The notes below the pieces were generated by a model. The model had not been told where the DNA came from. It saw nothing but the letters and a program-made list of their open reading frames with translations, and ran no database searches. Shown here piece by piece: positions 38,470 to 47,232 of a stretch of DNA of 59,811 nt. Source of the stretch: a virus; the IMG/VR virus record IMGVR_UViG_3300023199_000016, positions 1-59,811 of that record; one strand, 5' to 3'. Every line of letters begins with the position of its first letter. Within the stretch, counting starts at the first letter, position 1. Position numbers and translations under genes: made by a program.

Positions 38470-40118
38470 CGCGTCTTCTCGTATGCGAGTCCATTGCCGC
38501 CATTGTAAAGCACGTCACGTGCGTTCTGCGAGAGCGTGCTACGAAAGACCGCCACCTCGTCGATCAATCCATCAAAGTGGCCGGAGCCTGTACCGAATGC
38601 GCCAAGCATAAAGGCTGCGGTGTTATCAAAGCACCCGCCCGAATACGACTTCCCATTCTCAGTGCCGTTGTTCACTTGAATCGAGATCGTGTTGTTGACC
38701 GAGTCATGTTCAACGACGATGAAGTACCACGTGCCGGTTGATGGGGAACCCAACGCATTTGCTGCTTGTGTTGTTTCGGCGGACCCGTCACTACTTATTT
38801 GAAAGACGAACCGATCAAGTCCGCTGGAGTACCCAATCAAGTAAGCTTTCTGATTGCCACTCACTACCCACTTGCCAACCATGATCATGTCGCTTGCTTT
38901 GGACTCAAGCTTGACCCAACAGCAAATCGAGAAGTCTTCGTTACCAAACGATAAGCTCGCATTGTCCGCGATACTCAGGTACTCATTATTCGACTTCTCA
39001 AAGTCAGCGCAGTTCCCAACCTTTCCGGCTCCCTGTCCCACTGTGTTATTGTCGGTCAGGTCGTTCGAGCCGTGCGCGTCAACACGAGTGCCGCTTGCCT
39101 CTTCAAGCGACCACCATGCTTCCATATTTGTGCGAAGATCAACGAGAGGATCAGTGTTGTCTTTGTATCGAAGCCAATCGGTCCCATCACTAATAAGCAG
39201 TACTTCGTCAGCGAGGTAGTCGCCCCACGCACCAGATGAAACTCCCTCAGCATCGGTAACGACGCACATGCAGTACTTCCACTTCTCTGGGTTCGCAGCG
39301 TACGACCCGTTGAAGAATTGAACTTGCGTGAACATCGGTAAAGGGAATGGATCAGTGAAGTAACTTTCCCACGCAGCGAACTTATCATCAAGTTGTTGAC
39401 CCCACGTCCCTCCGGAGAACATAACTGGAGTGATGCTTGTCAATTGAGATGACGGTGTCGGTCGCGTGCCGGTTCCCGCGGGTGTACCTTCAACGTCTTC
39501 AGCAGACCCGTCGATTGAAAGCCAGCGGGTACCGTTTGACAGTCTGACACGTTCGCTGTACGTCCCCGCCCCAGACACCGGCTCAGGGTCCAGAACGTAC
39601 GCTAGACATCCTTCCCAATCCGCCGCGGGCGGTAGGGCGTCTCCGTCGGCGAACGATGGTAGACGCCACGGACGGGTCATTGAGAAACCGACCAATTGGA
39701 AGCAGCCCGTTATAACGGTTTCCCAATCGACGTTGCCCGCCGTAACGATTGCGCCCGATCCTTGATCGGGAAACTCAATCGGTTTGGTTTCGACACGTGA
39801 GACGCCCGACGCTTGTATGGCATTGTCCGAATCATCTAAGCGAATCCACGCTGTCTCTGTGCCAAGAAAGAACTTATCGCCAATGTGATTCGTTGTGCCA
39901 CTGGGATTGTCAACAAAGCAGAAGCACCCTTCCCACCTCGCCGAATCGGGCATGCGTGTAACAAAGTCCGTGTACCATTTGAATGGCACGGGCTTGACCA
40001 TTGCATCGAGCATCAGCTCAAGGTTGTGATTGATAAGCTCGTGTGCTTCAGCCGCACCATCGTGAATGTCGGCCATGTTCAAATCATTACGAGCATCGCT
40101 TGCTAGTGCTCTTGCCAT
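38466..40118 (-). CDS. Receptor-binding candidate with LamG-like C-terminus, 550 aa
   Basis: The C-terminal about 200 residues (from EAWWSLEEASGTRVDAHGSN through FDGLIDEVAVFRS) match the LamG/concanavalin-like jelly roll, common in tail fibres and glycan-binding proteins. The N-terminal 320 residues contain three related modules (RWEGCFCFVDNPSG, DWEGCLAYVLDPE, KWKYCMCVVTDAEG, each followed by a W-L/I-R-type strand). A short N-terminal helix may attach to the tail. It follows the tip protein and a glycosyltransferase-like gene and probably binds a host glycan. Confidence 0.8.
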   Translation of the reverse strand: MARALASDARNDLNMADIHDGAAEAHELINHNLELMLDAMVKPVPFKWYTDFVTRMPDSARWEGCFCFVDNPSGTTNHIGDKFFLGTETAWIRLDDSDNAIQASGVSRVETKPIEFPDQGSGAIVTAGNVDWETVITGCFQLVGFSMTRPWRLPSFADGDALPPAADWEGCLAYVLDPEPVSGAGTYSERVRLSNGTRWLSIDGSAEDVEGTPAGTGTRPTPSSQLTSITPVMFSGGTWGQQLDDKFAAWESYFTDPFPLPMFTQVQFFNGSYAANPEKWKYCMCVVTDAEGVSSGAWGDYLADEVLLISDGTDWLRYKDNTDPLVDLRTNMEAWWSLEEASGTRVDAHGSNDLTDNNTVGQGAGKVGNCADFEKSNNEYLSIADNASLSFGNEDFSICCWVKLESKASDMIMVGKWVVSGNQKAYLIGYSSGLDRFVFQISSDGSAETTQAANALGSPSTGTWYFIVVEHDSVNNTISIQVNNGTENGKSYSGGCFDNTAAFMLGAFGTGSGHFDGLIDEVAVFRSTLSQNARDVLYNGGNGLAYEKTR

Positions 40119-40765
40119 CGGAAGTACCTTTCACTCTCGCCCCAAGGATGCAACGTGTCGTGCAAGTCCGATTCACTCTCCGGCTCACGGTCGCCCGTAA
40201 AGTTCGATCCCCATCGAATGTCAACGACCGGCTGCTTTGATTCGACGTGCTCAACGTTCAACGTATCTTCACTCGTCAGCTCGCATAGGCGAAGCTTTCG
40301 TCGAATTGACTCGATGAGCTTCTTGCGTACACCAGGCAAGATCGCGTCTCGATGTCCAGCCATACAACTCAATGCGCGTCGGTACTTACTCTTGAAATAA
40401 CCTCGACGACTAAGCAGCCACCGATTCATGTTGTACACAACGCTATTCGGACAAGCATCGAGCTGTCGCTTACATAATGCGAAGTGCTCGCCCGGATACA
40501 GAACGTCGTGCTCAACCGTGAAGATCGTATCAAATACTGCGTGCTCAATGCCCATGATCATTTGACCGAATAACGATTCATAACATCGAACGTGCTTCGG
40601 CCAGATGATGTTGTCGGACCGATCTTCAGCAAATGGCGTCCACGTCACAGTTACGATCTGTGCGCTTGGTACGTTGCGCATCACTGCACGATGCAATTGC
40701 CCAAAGCAAATCTCTTCAAGTTCAGCGGGCATTGAACGATCCGAATAGTACACGATACTTATCAT
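40103..40765 (-). CDS. Glycosyltransferase-like protein, 220 aa
   Basis: FDTIFTVEHDVLYPGEHF carries an EHD motif similar to the metal-binding site of GT-A-type transferases, preceded by a Rossmann-like start (SIVYYSDRSMPAE) and a middle CYESLFGQMIMGIE. No complete glycosyltransferase domain was recognised. It overlaps the tip gene's end by four bases and the lectin gene's start. It may glycosylate tail proteins. Confidence 0.6.
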   Translation of the reverse strand: MISIVYYSDRSMPAELEEICFGQLHRAVMRNVPSAQIVTVTWTPFAEDRSDNIIWPKHVRCYESLFGQMIMGIEHAVFDTIFTVEHDVLYPGEHFALCKRQLDACPNSVVYNMNRWLLSRRGYFKSKYRRALSCMAGHRDAILPGVRKKLIESIRRKLRLCELTSEDTLNVEHVESKQPVVDIRWGSNFTGDREPESESDLHDTLHPWGESERYFRWQEH

Positions 40766-43293
40766 GTGACTTTCTCAATCTGTATCTCAAAGGGTAAGCT
40801 CTCTTCGGTTGAAACGACTGACCGACCACGGATGACGAATGACGCGGGTTCACTCGACGAGAAAGCAGCTTGCAACGTTGCATTGCTTATCGTAACGGTT
40901 CGAGCATCGGCGGATGCTGTAACATCACTTCCTTTCTGAGAACCCGGAGGATCTTCATACATACGGAATACAAACGTCCCCTCACTACCGGGAGCATCGT
41001 CCGACCACGCATCATCATAACCTTGTTCACCAGCCGCCTTACCCGAACCACTTGCATTTCGATAATCCCAATCAAGTACGATGTCGTCGCCCGACCGATA
41101 CTTATTGATACGATCAAGCGTTCTTCCGTTATCGTGAACGGTTGAACCTGCACCATCGTCGCCCGTTGCTTCAAGATTGTCAATCGGTCGAGGTCGATCT
41201 TTACGCTCAGTGATGTCAAGTTGCGAGGCAGTCACATCAGCGATGTCGATCGTATCGGGTACAACCTTCCAATGCGAAGTGAATTCGTCAACAAGCAACG
41301 TATGTGTGAAGCGCGTCATGTCCGGTTGATTGAACAAAAACACATACGAACCTTCGTTGTGATACTCAGGAAGTGTATCGTAGAAGCCTCGAAGCATTCC
41401 ACGAATCTGCCATTGGTTGTTTCCTAGCGCTTGCACATATCGGAACAGAATAAGCTCACCGTTGATCACAGCAACACGATGACCGGACAACCACAGAGTC
41501 TCACTGATCGTGCCCGCATAATTCAACGTGTCATCTTGATCAGCGGGTGCTTGAAACTTCGGTCCGTATTCAACGTACCCACCGCTATCTCGCGGGAAGT
41601 CTTCAAGCAACGAACCGCCGCCGCACGGCACTGCTTGTGAACCAAGCGACACGTATGACGTAGGTGGATCATCGTCACCAAGGTTGACCTCTCCGCCTAT
41701 CGTTGCATCGTTGGCTCGAATGCGCGGCACAATAACCTCGACCTGGCTGCCCAACGTTATATCGGGTGGAAGTTCAACAGGCCAGAATGCAACATCTGCT
41801 GCGGGCTCTTCCTCATCAGGCGGAGGAGCCGGAGGATCGGGCAAGTAGTCGACTTCGTCAAGCGAGTAAAGATCAAGCGTCGCCTTCAACGTTGAAGAGC
41901 CGCTCATAGGATACGTTCGTTCGGCGAGCCGATATTGTACTCCTCCGTATGTAAAGAGTTGACCGGGGAACAAGTACTTCGCATCACGAAGAACCTTCAA
42001 CGATATTGTGCGCACGGGTATCGTGTCAGCGATGTAAAGCCTTCGGCCTACAACGTCAGCAGGATACTTACTTGTGACAAGGAATAGCTTTCGACGCTTG
42101 GGCTTCGGACGATTGCCATCACGTAGGCCAGACTCTGAGTCGATTTGCACCTCACCCCTTCTGAACTTCCACTCAATATCGTCGAATTCATACGTCACGC
42201 GGTCCGCTCGTCGAAGATCAACGCTTTTCTCTTCGCGTGGCGCTGCACCTGCCACAACGTCATCGGTCAAATCAGGAACACCGACCGTTGTCTTGCGAAC
42301 AGGAATGAGCACAACACGATCACCAACTTGTGTCAGAACGTAACCCATCTCTTGCAAGAATTGTGCAGTCAGTTGGGTCGCTGATATACCGTCCTTGGCG
42401 AAGATGTTGAAATGTAAGCCTTCGTTATAAAGTCGAAGACCGGCATTCTCGAAAGAGTCAACATCCAATCGTGCAGCGTCGATGTCAAGCCCGTGCGGAT
42501 ACGGACGACGTAGCAAAGACCAGAGTGCGTGCGCTGGATTGACACCTTCGTGCAACGGATCACCACCTGCTCCTGCACTTGCGAACCACCACGGTGAACC
42601 AGTAAGCCGCCACGCTGCGGGTATCGGTATGGTGATGTCATAGTCAACAATCGGCCACACGGGTGATGTTGACATTCGCTTACCGTCTGAAGACGGTTCG
42701 CCCCACACAACATAGAACATGTGCGGCCATCGACTCGATATACCTAGGCGTTCACTATCACCAAGGAATGTGTTGATCGCTTGGTTCTGCTCACCCCAAT
42801 AGATGGTGAACGAGCCTTCCTTCTTGTTGAGCGTTATGGTGTCGCCCGTCGAAACGCCGCCACCATAATTGATGTTCTGAATTGCATCAGCAGCATCAGC
42901 GATTGTTCGACCATCACGATAGATGTTGTTGATGTACGAGCCCGGACCAACTGCAAGAACGTGCCAGCCCTTCTCATAATAGATATACTTCTTTGACGAA
43001 CCGCCACCACCTCCGCCTTTGCCTCCACCACCTCCGCCTTCGGACTTCGTCTTTCTTTCGCCCGCCCAAGCAAAGACCGGACCGATCCGTCTTCGACCTA
43101 TAACGATCGGGACGTACGACTCACCCTTCAATGAAAGCGTAGTCGGCTTGTTATCCTTGATCGGTTGGTTCTCATCCGTCTTTGGTGCGAAGATACGACT
43201 CGCCAACAACGCACCGCCCGCGATGGCAAGCAAGATGAGTTCGGTGCCGCCCGCTTGATACACTTCTGGTTGTATGACGTCAGGTTGTATCAT
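40762..43293 (-). CDS. Tail-tip/host-specificity protein, GTA gp15-like, 843 aa
   Basis: Start at the ATG at 43293, eight bases after AAGGAG; a GTG at 43299 is too close to that site. The N-terminus has a hydrophobic segment (ELILLAIAGGALLASRIF), then VPIVIGRRRIGPVFAW and a Gly-rich linker, as in the large tip proteins at the end of siphovirus tails. The middle includes SGLRDGNRPKPKRRKLFLVTS, and a fibronectin-like C-terminus follows. It should form the central tip that meets the cell surface. Positioned after the hub and NlpC/P60 genes, as in gene transfer agents. Confidence 0.85.
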   Translation of the reverse strand: MIQPDVIQPEVYQAGGTELILLAIAGGALLASRIFAPKTDENQPIKDNKPTTLSLKGESYVPIVIGRRRIGPVFAWAGERKTKSEGGGGGGKGGGGGGSSKKYIYYEKGWHVLAVGPGSYINNIYRDGRTIADAADAIQNINYGGGVSTGDTITLNKKEGSFTIYWGEQNQAINTFLGDSERLGISSRWPHMFYVVWGEPSSDGKRMSTSPVWPIVDYDITIPIPAAWRLTGSPWWFASAGAGGDPLHEGVNPAHALWSLLRRPYPHGLDIDAARLDVDSFENAGLRLYNEGLHFNIFAKDGISATQLTAQFLQEMGYVLTQVGDRVVLIPVRKTTVGVPDLTDDVVAGAAPREEKSVDLRRADRVTYEFDDIEWKFRRGEVQIDSESGLRDGNRPKPKRRKLFLVTSKYPADVVGRRLYIADTIPVRTISLKVLRDAKYLFPGQLFTYGGVQYRLAERTYPMSGSSTLKATLDLYSLDEVDYLPDPPAPPPDEEEPAADVAFWPVELPPDITLGSQVEVIVPRIRANDATIGGEVNLGDDDPPTSYVSLGSQAVPCGGGSLLEDFPRDSGGYVEYGPKFQAPADQDDTLNYAGTISETLWLSGHRVAVINGELILFRYVQALGNNQWQIRGMLRGFYDTLPEYHNEGSYVFLFNQPDMTRFTHTLLVDEFTSHWKVVPDTIDIADVTASQLDITERKDRPRPIDNLEATGDDGAGSTVHDNGRTLDRINKYRSGDDIVLDWDYRNASGSGKAAGEQGYDDAWSDDAPGSEGTFVFRMYEDPPGSQKGSDVTASADARTVTISNATLQAAFSSSEPASFVIRGRSVVSTEESLPFEIQIEKVT

Positions 43294-43754
43294 GCCCACG
43301 ACTCCTTGTCATTCGGTCGCCACATTCGCATCAAGTTCCAATGATGCGAGAAGTGAGTAGGCGTTACGCCCGACTCTTGTATCGCGTGCCACGGCTTATT
43401 GTTCGGGCCTATGATAAACACGTGACCTTCATTCTCTCGGTTGCCCCACGCAGCGACTACGATGTCTCCCGATTCGAGGTGATCAAGAAAGGGCGGCTTG
43501 AACTCAGTATTGGGAAAGCGTCTGGCAATAAGCAGACCGATACGCATCACTGCCTTTGCGGAGTGCGCCGATGTGTCGGGTGGCAGCAATGGCAGAGGCT
43601 TGAGCTTCCAACCGTAAAGCTCTTGCAGGACTGCATCGACGAACCTCACGCAATCGACGCCGACGCCTTTGAGACACTGCCCATCTATGTACCGCGTTGG
43701 TGGCACTCGCCATGATCGTAAGATCCTTTCTAATTGTTCATCCCAAGGATTCAT
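43290..43754 (-). CDS. NlpC/P60-type tail peptidase, GTA gp14-like, 154 aa
   Basis: The catalytic Cys lies in GVDCVRFVDAV and the His in EGHVFIIG, the layout of NlpC/P60 cell-wall peptidases. In tails these cleave peptidoglycan to help DNA entry. The start is the ATG at 43754, overlapping the hub gene stop (TGATG); the preceding TTG is less likely. The genes before and after it are a hub and a tip protein, the same order as in gene transfer agents and many siphoviruses. Confidence 0.88.
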   Translation of the reverse strand: MNPWDEQLERILRSWRVPPTRYIDGQCLKGVGVDCVRFVDAVLQELYGWKLKPLPLLPPDTSAHSAKAVMRIGLLIARRFPNTEFKPPFLDHLESGDIVVAAWGNRENEGHVFIIGPNNKPWHAIQESGVTPTHFSHHWNLMRMWRPNDKESWA

Positions 43755-44650
43755 CAATCACCTTCTTCGTATTGCGGATGATGCGATGGCATCCGTATAC
43801 CAACACCAAGGAAGTGCTCTACGTTGTTACGCTCCGTGCACGCACTACTTGTCTTGATACAACCAGCCACGACCGTTACAGTTTGCCCCGCCCACGATGC
43901 CGGTGGTGCTTCATCGAGTATCAACGTTTCATCCGCTGATCCGCCAAGATCATCACCTGTATAGTCTCGCACGTCTATTTCGGTGTCATCCGGTCCGACC
44001 AATACGCCACGAAAGAAAAGCTTTGAATTGAACTCCAGACCCGTGCCCTTCAAATCTGCATTCGGCGTCAAGCCTGCCACGCGAACGGTTGATCCTTGAA
44101 CGATCGTAAGCGAACCAGTTTGAATCATACCACTTCGCGATGCTAATGAGTATTGACAATTGTCATCGCCGAAACGCCATGAGCATTCTTCATTGCACTG
44201 CACACCCAGAGGAATTGCAGTGATGTCTTCACCGCCACCGATGTCTGACTTGATCCCACGTACGGTTATCTTGACGGTGCCGGGCACTTCTTCTGGTGCT
44301 TCAACGATATGCGCAAATCGACCGTAGAATAAGGTGCGTCGAGAGGATGCATCACCGAACTTATATTGCTCGATCGTTATGGTGATGGGTGGATACGGTC
44401 GATCAATCGCATCATCGAATGGCGTCTTAGCTTCCATTGTTACGATTGCCGGCACATCACGAGAGCCGCCGTGTTGCGATTGAAGGTCGACCTCCATGCT
44501 TGGCACGCCGGTGAATGTGTCTGCACCAACCGTCAACGTAGGTTCATCCCACGACGCATACCGAACAGTCGTAGGTGACGTGGTCCCGTACGTTGCAGTA
44601 AGCAGCCATATCGTTTGATTGGCGGGATCGGTATCAATCGGATTGCTCAT
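43754..44650 (-). CDS. Tail hub protein with probable Fe-S site, GTA gp13-like, 298 aa
   Basis: The cysteine-bearing C-terminal part (QCNEECSWRFGDDNC, then GCIKTSSACTERNN and FLGVGIRMP) matches the DUF2163/GTA gp13 family, whose structures include a 4Fe-4S cluster; related lambda gpL also binds one. The N-terminal half is a beta-rich hub domain (TVRYASWDEPTLTV, PITITIEQYKFG). It connects the distal tail to the tip protein. The start overlaps the glycosyltransferase gene by 17 bases. Confidence 0.85.
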   Translation of the reverse strand: MSNPIDTDPANQTIWLLTATYGTTSPTTVRYASWDEPTLTVGADTFTGVPSMEVDLQSQHGGSRDVPAIVTMEAKTPFDDAIDRPYPPITITIEQYKFGDASSRRTLFYGRFAHIVEAPEEVPGTVKITVRGIKSDIGGGEDITAIPLGVQCNEECSWRFGDDNCQYSLASRSGMIQTGSLTIVQGSTVRVAGLTPNADLKGTGLEFNSKLFFRGVLVGPDDTEIDVRDYTGDDLGGSADETLILDEAPPASWAGQTVTVVAGCIKTSSACTERNNVEHFLGVGIRMPSHHPQYEEGD

Positions 44651-45656
44651 CGCTTTGCTCCGCTAGCTTTCGCTCTCGCGCTTCACGTTCTTTCGCACGT
44701 TTCTCGCGCTGCATACGATCGAGCACCGTTCTTTGTTGGTCGGGTGTTGGAATACGATAACCCGTAAGCGCCTCAACCTCTCGATCGGAATACATCCGGT
44801 TTCGTTGCACCTCTTCGCGAAATGCCATGATGTTCTCACGCTCTCGATTGAATCGTTTCACTGCACGTTCATCAGCGATGATCGTCAAGAACGGCTCGAA
44901 CGACTCTTCAAACACCCCGTCTTCAAAGACAGTCGCGCATAAGACCATCATGTTGAATGCTGGTTGCCACGTGTTCAAGAATGATCCGGTCAGCCCTCGA
45001 CCAAATCGATGAGCCACCACAAGCTTATTGATTCGTCGCACTTCAAATCCGTATGACCAAGCACGCAACGAAAGGTCCTCTTCTGATCGACCCCACCCGT
45101 AGTAGTTTGGGTTGATGCCGTTGAGAGCGCTCCACACTGTGCGAGGAATAATGTAGCACGCACCCAATACCAACGGACAACGATCAACGATATGCGAGTG
45201 ACCGCGAGTAAGCCAACGTCGATCGGGCCCAATCTTGTTACGTGCAAACTCAGCACCACACCCAACGAACTTTCCTGGTGCGTAGTCATACCCTTGACAG
45301 CACGTGCAGAAGATTGCAGTCGGGTAGTCAAGATGCGCGTCAATCACCGCGTTGAGCCAGCCGTACGGCATACGCATATGCGAGTCAAGAATGACAATCA
45401 AGTCGCCCGTCGATTCTTTGACTGCTAAGCGACGCGCACCCGCAATGCCAAGCTGCGAATCGGGACGTATGATCTTTACGTCGGGAAACGAATCAAGCCG
45501 ACCCTGCACAGGTTCGTCAGAACAATCGTCGAGCACAATGATCTCGTGTGGCTTTGGATCGGCGTCCCAACAATCGGCGACTGTACCGATAAGATTCGAC
45601 TCTTCATTCTTTGCAGTGATGATAACACTAACATGCACTTGTTCAAACTCACTCAT
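44634..45656 (-). CDS. Family 2 glycosyltransferase inside the tail operon, 340 aa
   Basis: GT-A fold: VSVIITAKNEESNLIGTV, IIVLDDCSDEPV, LIVILDSHMRMPYGWLNAVI (DxH metal site) and WGRSEEDLSLRAW are typical of GT2/polypeptide-GalNAc-transferase-like enzymes. The start is the ATG at 45656, eight bases after GGAAGG; a GTG upstream is weaker. It sits between the distal tail and hub genes, so it may glycosylate tail proteins such as the Thr-rich tail of its neighbour. Confidence 0.88.
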   Translation of the reverse strand: MSEFEQVHVSVIITAKNEESNLIGTVADCWDADPKPHEIIVLDDCSDEPVQGRLDSFPDVKIIRPDSQLGIAGARRLAVKESTGDLIVILDSHMRMPYGWLNAVIDAHLDYPTAIFCTCCQGYDYAPGKFVGCGAEFARNKIGPDRRWLTRGHSHIVDRCPLVLGACYIIPRTVWSALNGINPNYYGWGRSEEDLSLRAWSYGFEVRRINKLVVAHRFGRGLTGSFLNTWQPAFNMMVLCATVFEDGVFEESFEPFLTIIADERAVKRFNRERENIMAFREEVQRNRMYSDREVEALTGYRIPTPDQQRTVLDRMQREKRAKEREARERKLAEQSDEQSD

Positions 45657-45657
45657 A

Positions 45658-47232
45658 CTATAGACCTTCCATTCCTTCTCCACCTATACCCTCTTCACCG
45701 TATTGTGAATAATCTACGGGACTGCCCACGCATACGGTTCCCTTTGTGAAACCTCCGGTCGTTGTTCCAGCGGTTGTTGTGCCAGGTGCGGTCGTCGTGC
45801 CGGGTGCAGTTGTTGTAGCAGGTGTTGTGAATGATGTGTAACCCGTTCCACCGGGCGTCGAGATCGTACTCGAAACCGACTTCTCTTCAAGAACTTCGAT
45901 AACTGGAAGCCGACATTCAAAGTATTCATCAGTAAGCCATAGCATCTCTAGCTCGTCAGTGTCATAACGAACCTTGTGCGCCCACGTCACCTGCGTAGGA
46001 TCTTTCGTCGAAAGATCACTAATCGGTTGACCGGCATCCCAAGAGATTGTCAATTGACCGCCACCACTATCGACGACCGACGTAACCTCTCGAACGTACG
46101 GTGCAGTGTCCGACTGCCGAAACCAAATCGAGATGTACGTGCGTAAGAGGTTGACGCTTTCAGGTATGATGTCTGCATCAACAACGATGCTTGTGGTTGA
46201 AGGTGCCGAAACGAATTGCATATCGCTTGACGGGTTCGAGATATGAAACGGATAAAGCTTGCCCGCACGTGAATGAAAGAACCGTCGAAGCAGTATTCCT
46301 ACTTCACGATCGAGTGAACGAAACGTCTGCACACCAAAGAATCGAGGCCGAGCGTCGGTCGCCCAGAAGTACCGATCTGTACGAAGCGTCTTCGTTCTGC
46401 CTTTCGACCGAATGTAACCGAGCTTGATGTCTTCCCAATCAGAACGAAGATGAAAGATCGGATTGACATCACCACTGTTATTGTACTCACTAAAGCCAGT
46501 AGGCGTAGTGTCAGCGGTCTCAAGCGCGGGTATCGTTACACCAACCGGATTCGTGCATTCTTCAAACGTCAACTCTGCTGTAGCGATCTCATCCGTCAAG
46601 ACATCGTAAGACGTATCGAACAGCGGCAGACCCTCGACGATTGGGAAGCACTTATCGCCAGACTGCTCACCCGTTACGTTGGGAGTTGTGTTGAACCCAT
46701 AGAAGATACCACCGTGCGTGACAATACTATCGATGACGAAGTATTGAAACACATTCGCCAAAGCCTTGCCCCAACGTGCGAGCATGATTCGTTGACCGAC
46801 TTCAAACTGTCTAGTGTTGAAGCGCTCTTCAGTCATGTATCCTGGAATGCCAGTCTTAGGGTCACGCTCGCCAAGGTACACTTCGGGTGGAGATGGTGGC
46901 GGAGAAGAGGGAGCATCTAAGACTGTCAATTGATCGGGCCAAACCGGCACGGGCGTACGTGCGTAACCATATCGTGATACTTGACTTGAGAACCGACCAA
47001 TGTCGGTATCTTCGAGCGGCATATTGGTGTATCGAATAACACGACGAGGACGACTTACTCGACCACGACGTTCTTCGGCGACCGACTGTGCTGAAGAAAT
47101 GATCGTGTCGAAACGATCCGACAGCGTAACGCCCTGCTTCCAGTCTGCACGAAAGACTGATTCAGGCGTCCACAATTGATCGACGCTCGGAGTGCTTGAT
47201 GCTGCGACCAAAGTCGAAGGGTTGATGGTCAT
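45658..47232 (-). CDS. Distal tail or baseplate protein, 524 aa, Thr-rich C-terminus
   Basis: The N-terminal pattern (LWTPESVFRADWKQGVTLSD with EERRGRVSRPRRVIRY) and its position right after the tape measure resemble GTA gp12/DUF2460-like distal tail proteins, which join the tube to the hub. Recognition is moderate. The C-terminus has a tandem Thr/Pro/Gly repeat (TTTAPGTTTAPGTTTAG) that is a natural target for O-glycosylation, and the next gene is a glycosyltransferase. The ATG overlaps the tape-measure stop, with GGAG upstream. Confidence 0.75.
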   Translation of the reverse strand: MTINPSTLVAASSTPSVDQLWTPESVFRADWKQGVTLSDRFDTIISSAQSVAEERRGRVSRPRRVIRYTNMPLEDTDIGRFSSQVSRYGYARTPVPVWPDQLTVLDAPSSPPPSPPEVYLGERDPKTGIPGYMTEERFNTRQFEVGQRIMLARWGKALANVFQYFVIDSIVTHGGIFYGFNTTPNVTGEQSGDKCFPIVEGLPLFDTSYDVLTDEIATAELTFEECTNPVGVTIPALETADTTPTGFSEYNNSGDVNPIFHLRSDWEDIKLGYIRSKGRTKTLRTDRYFWATDARPRFFGVQTFRSLDREVGILLRRFFHSRAGKLYPFHISNPSSDMQFVSAPSTTSIVVDADIIPESVNLLRTYISIWFRQSDTAPYVREVTSVVDSGGGQLTISWDAGQPISDLSTKDPTQVTWAHKVRYDTDELEMLWLTDEYFECRLPVIEVLEEKSVSSTISTPGGTGYTSFTTPATTTAPGTTTAPGTTTAGTTTGGFTKGTVCVGSPVDYSQYGEEGIGGEGMEGL

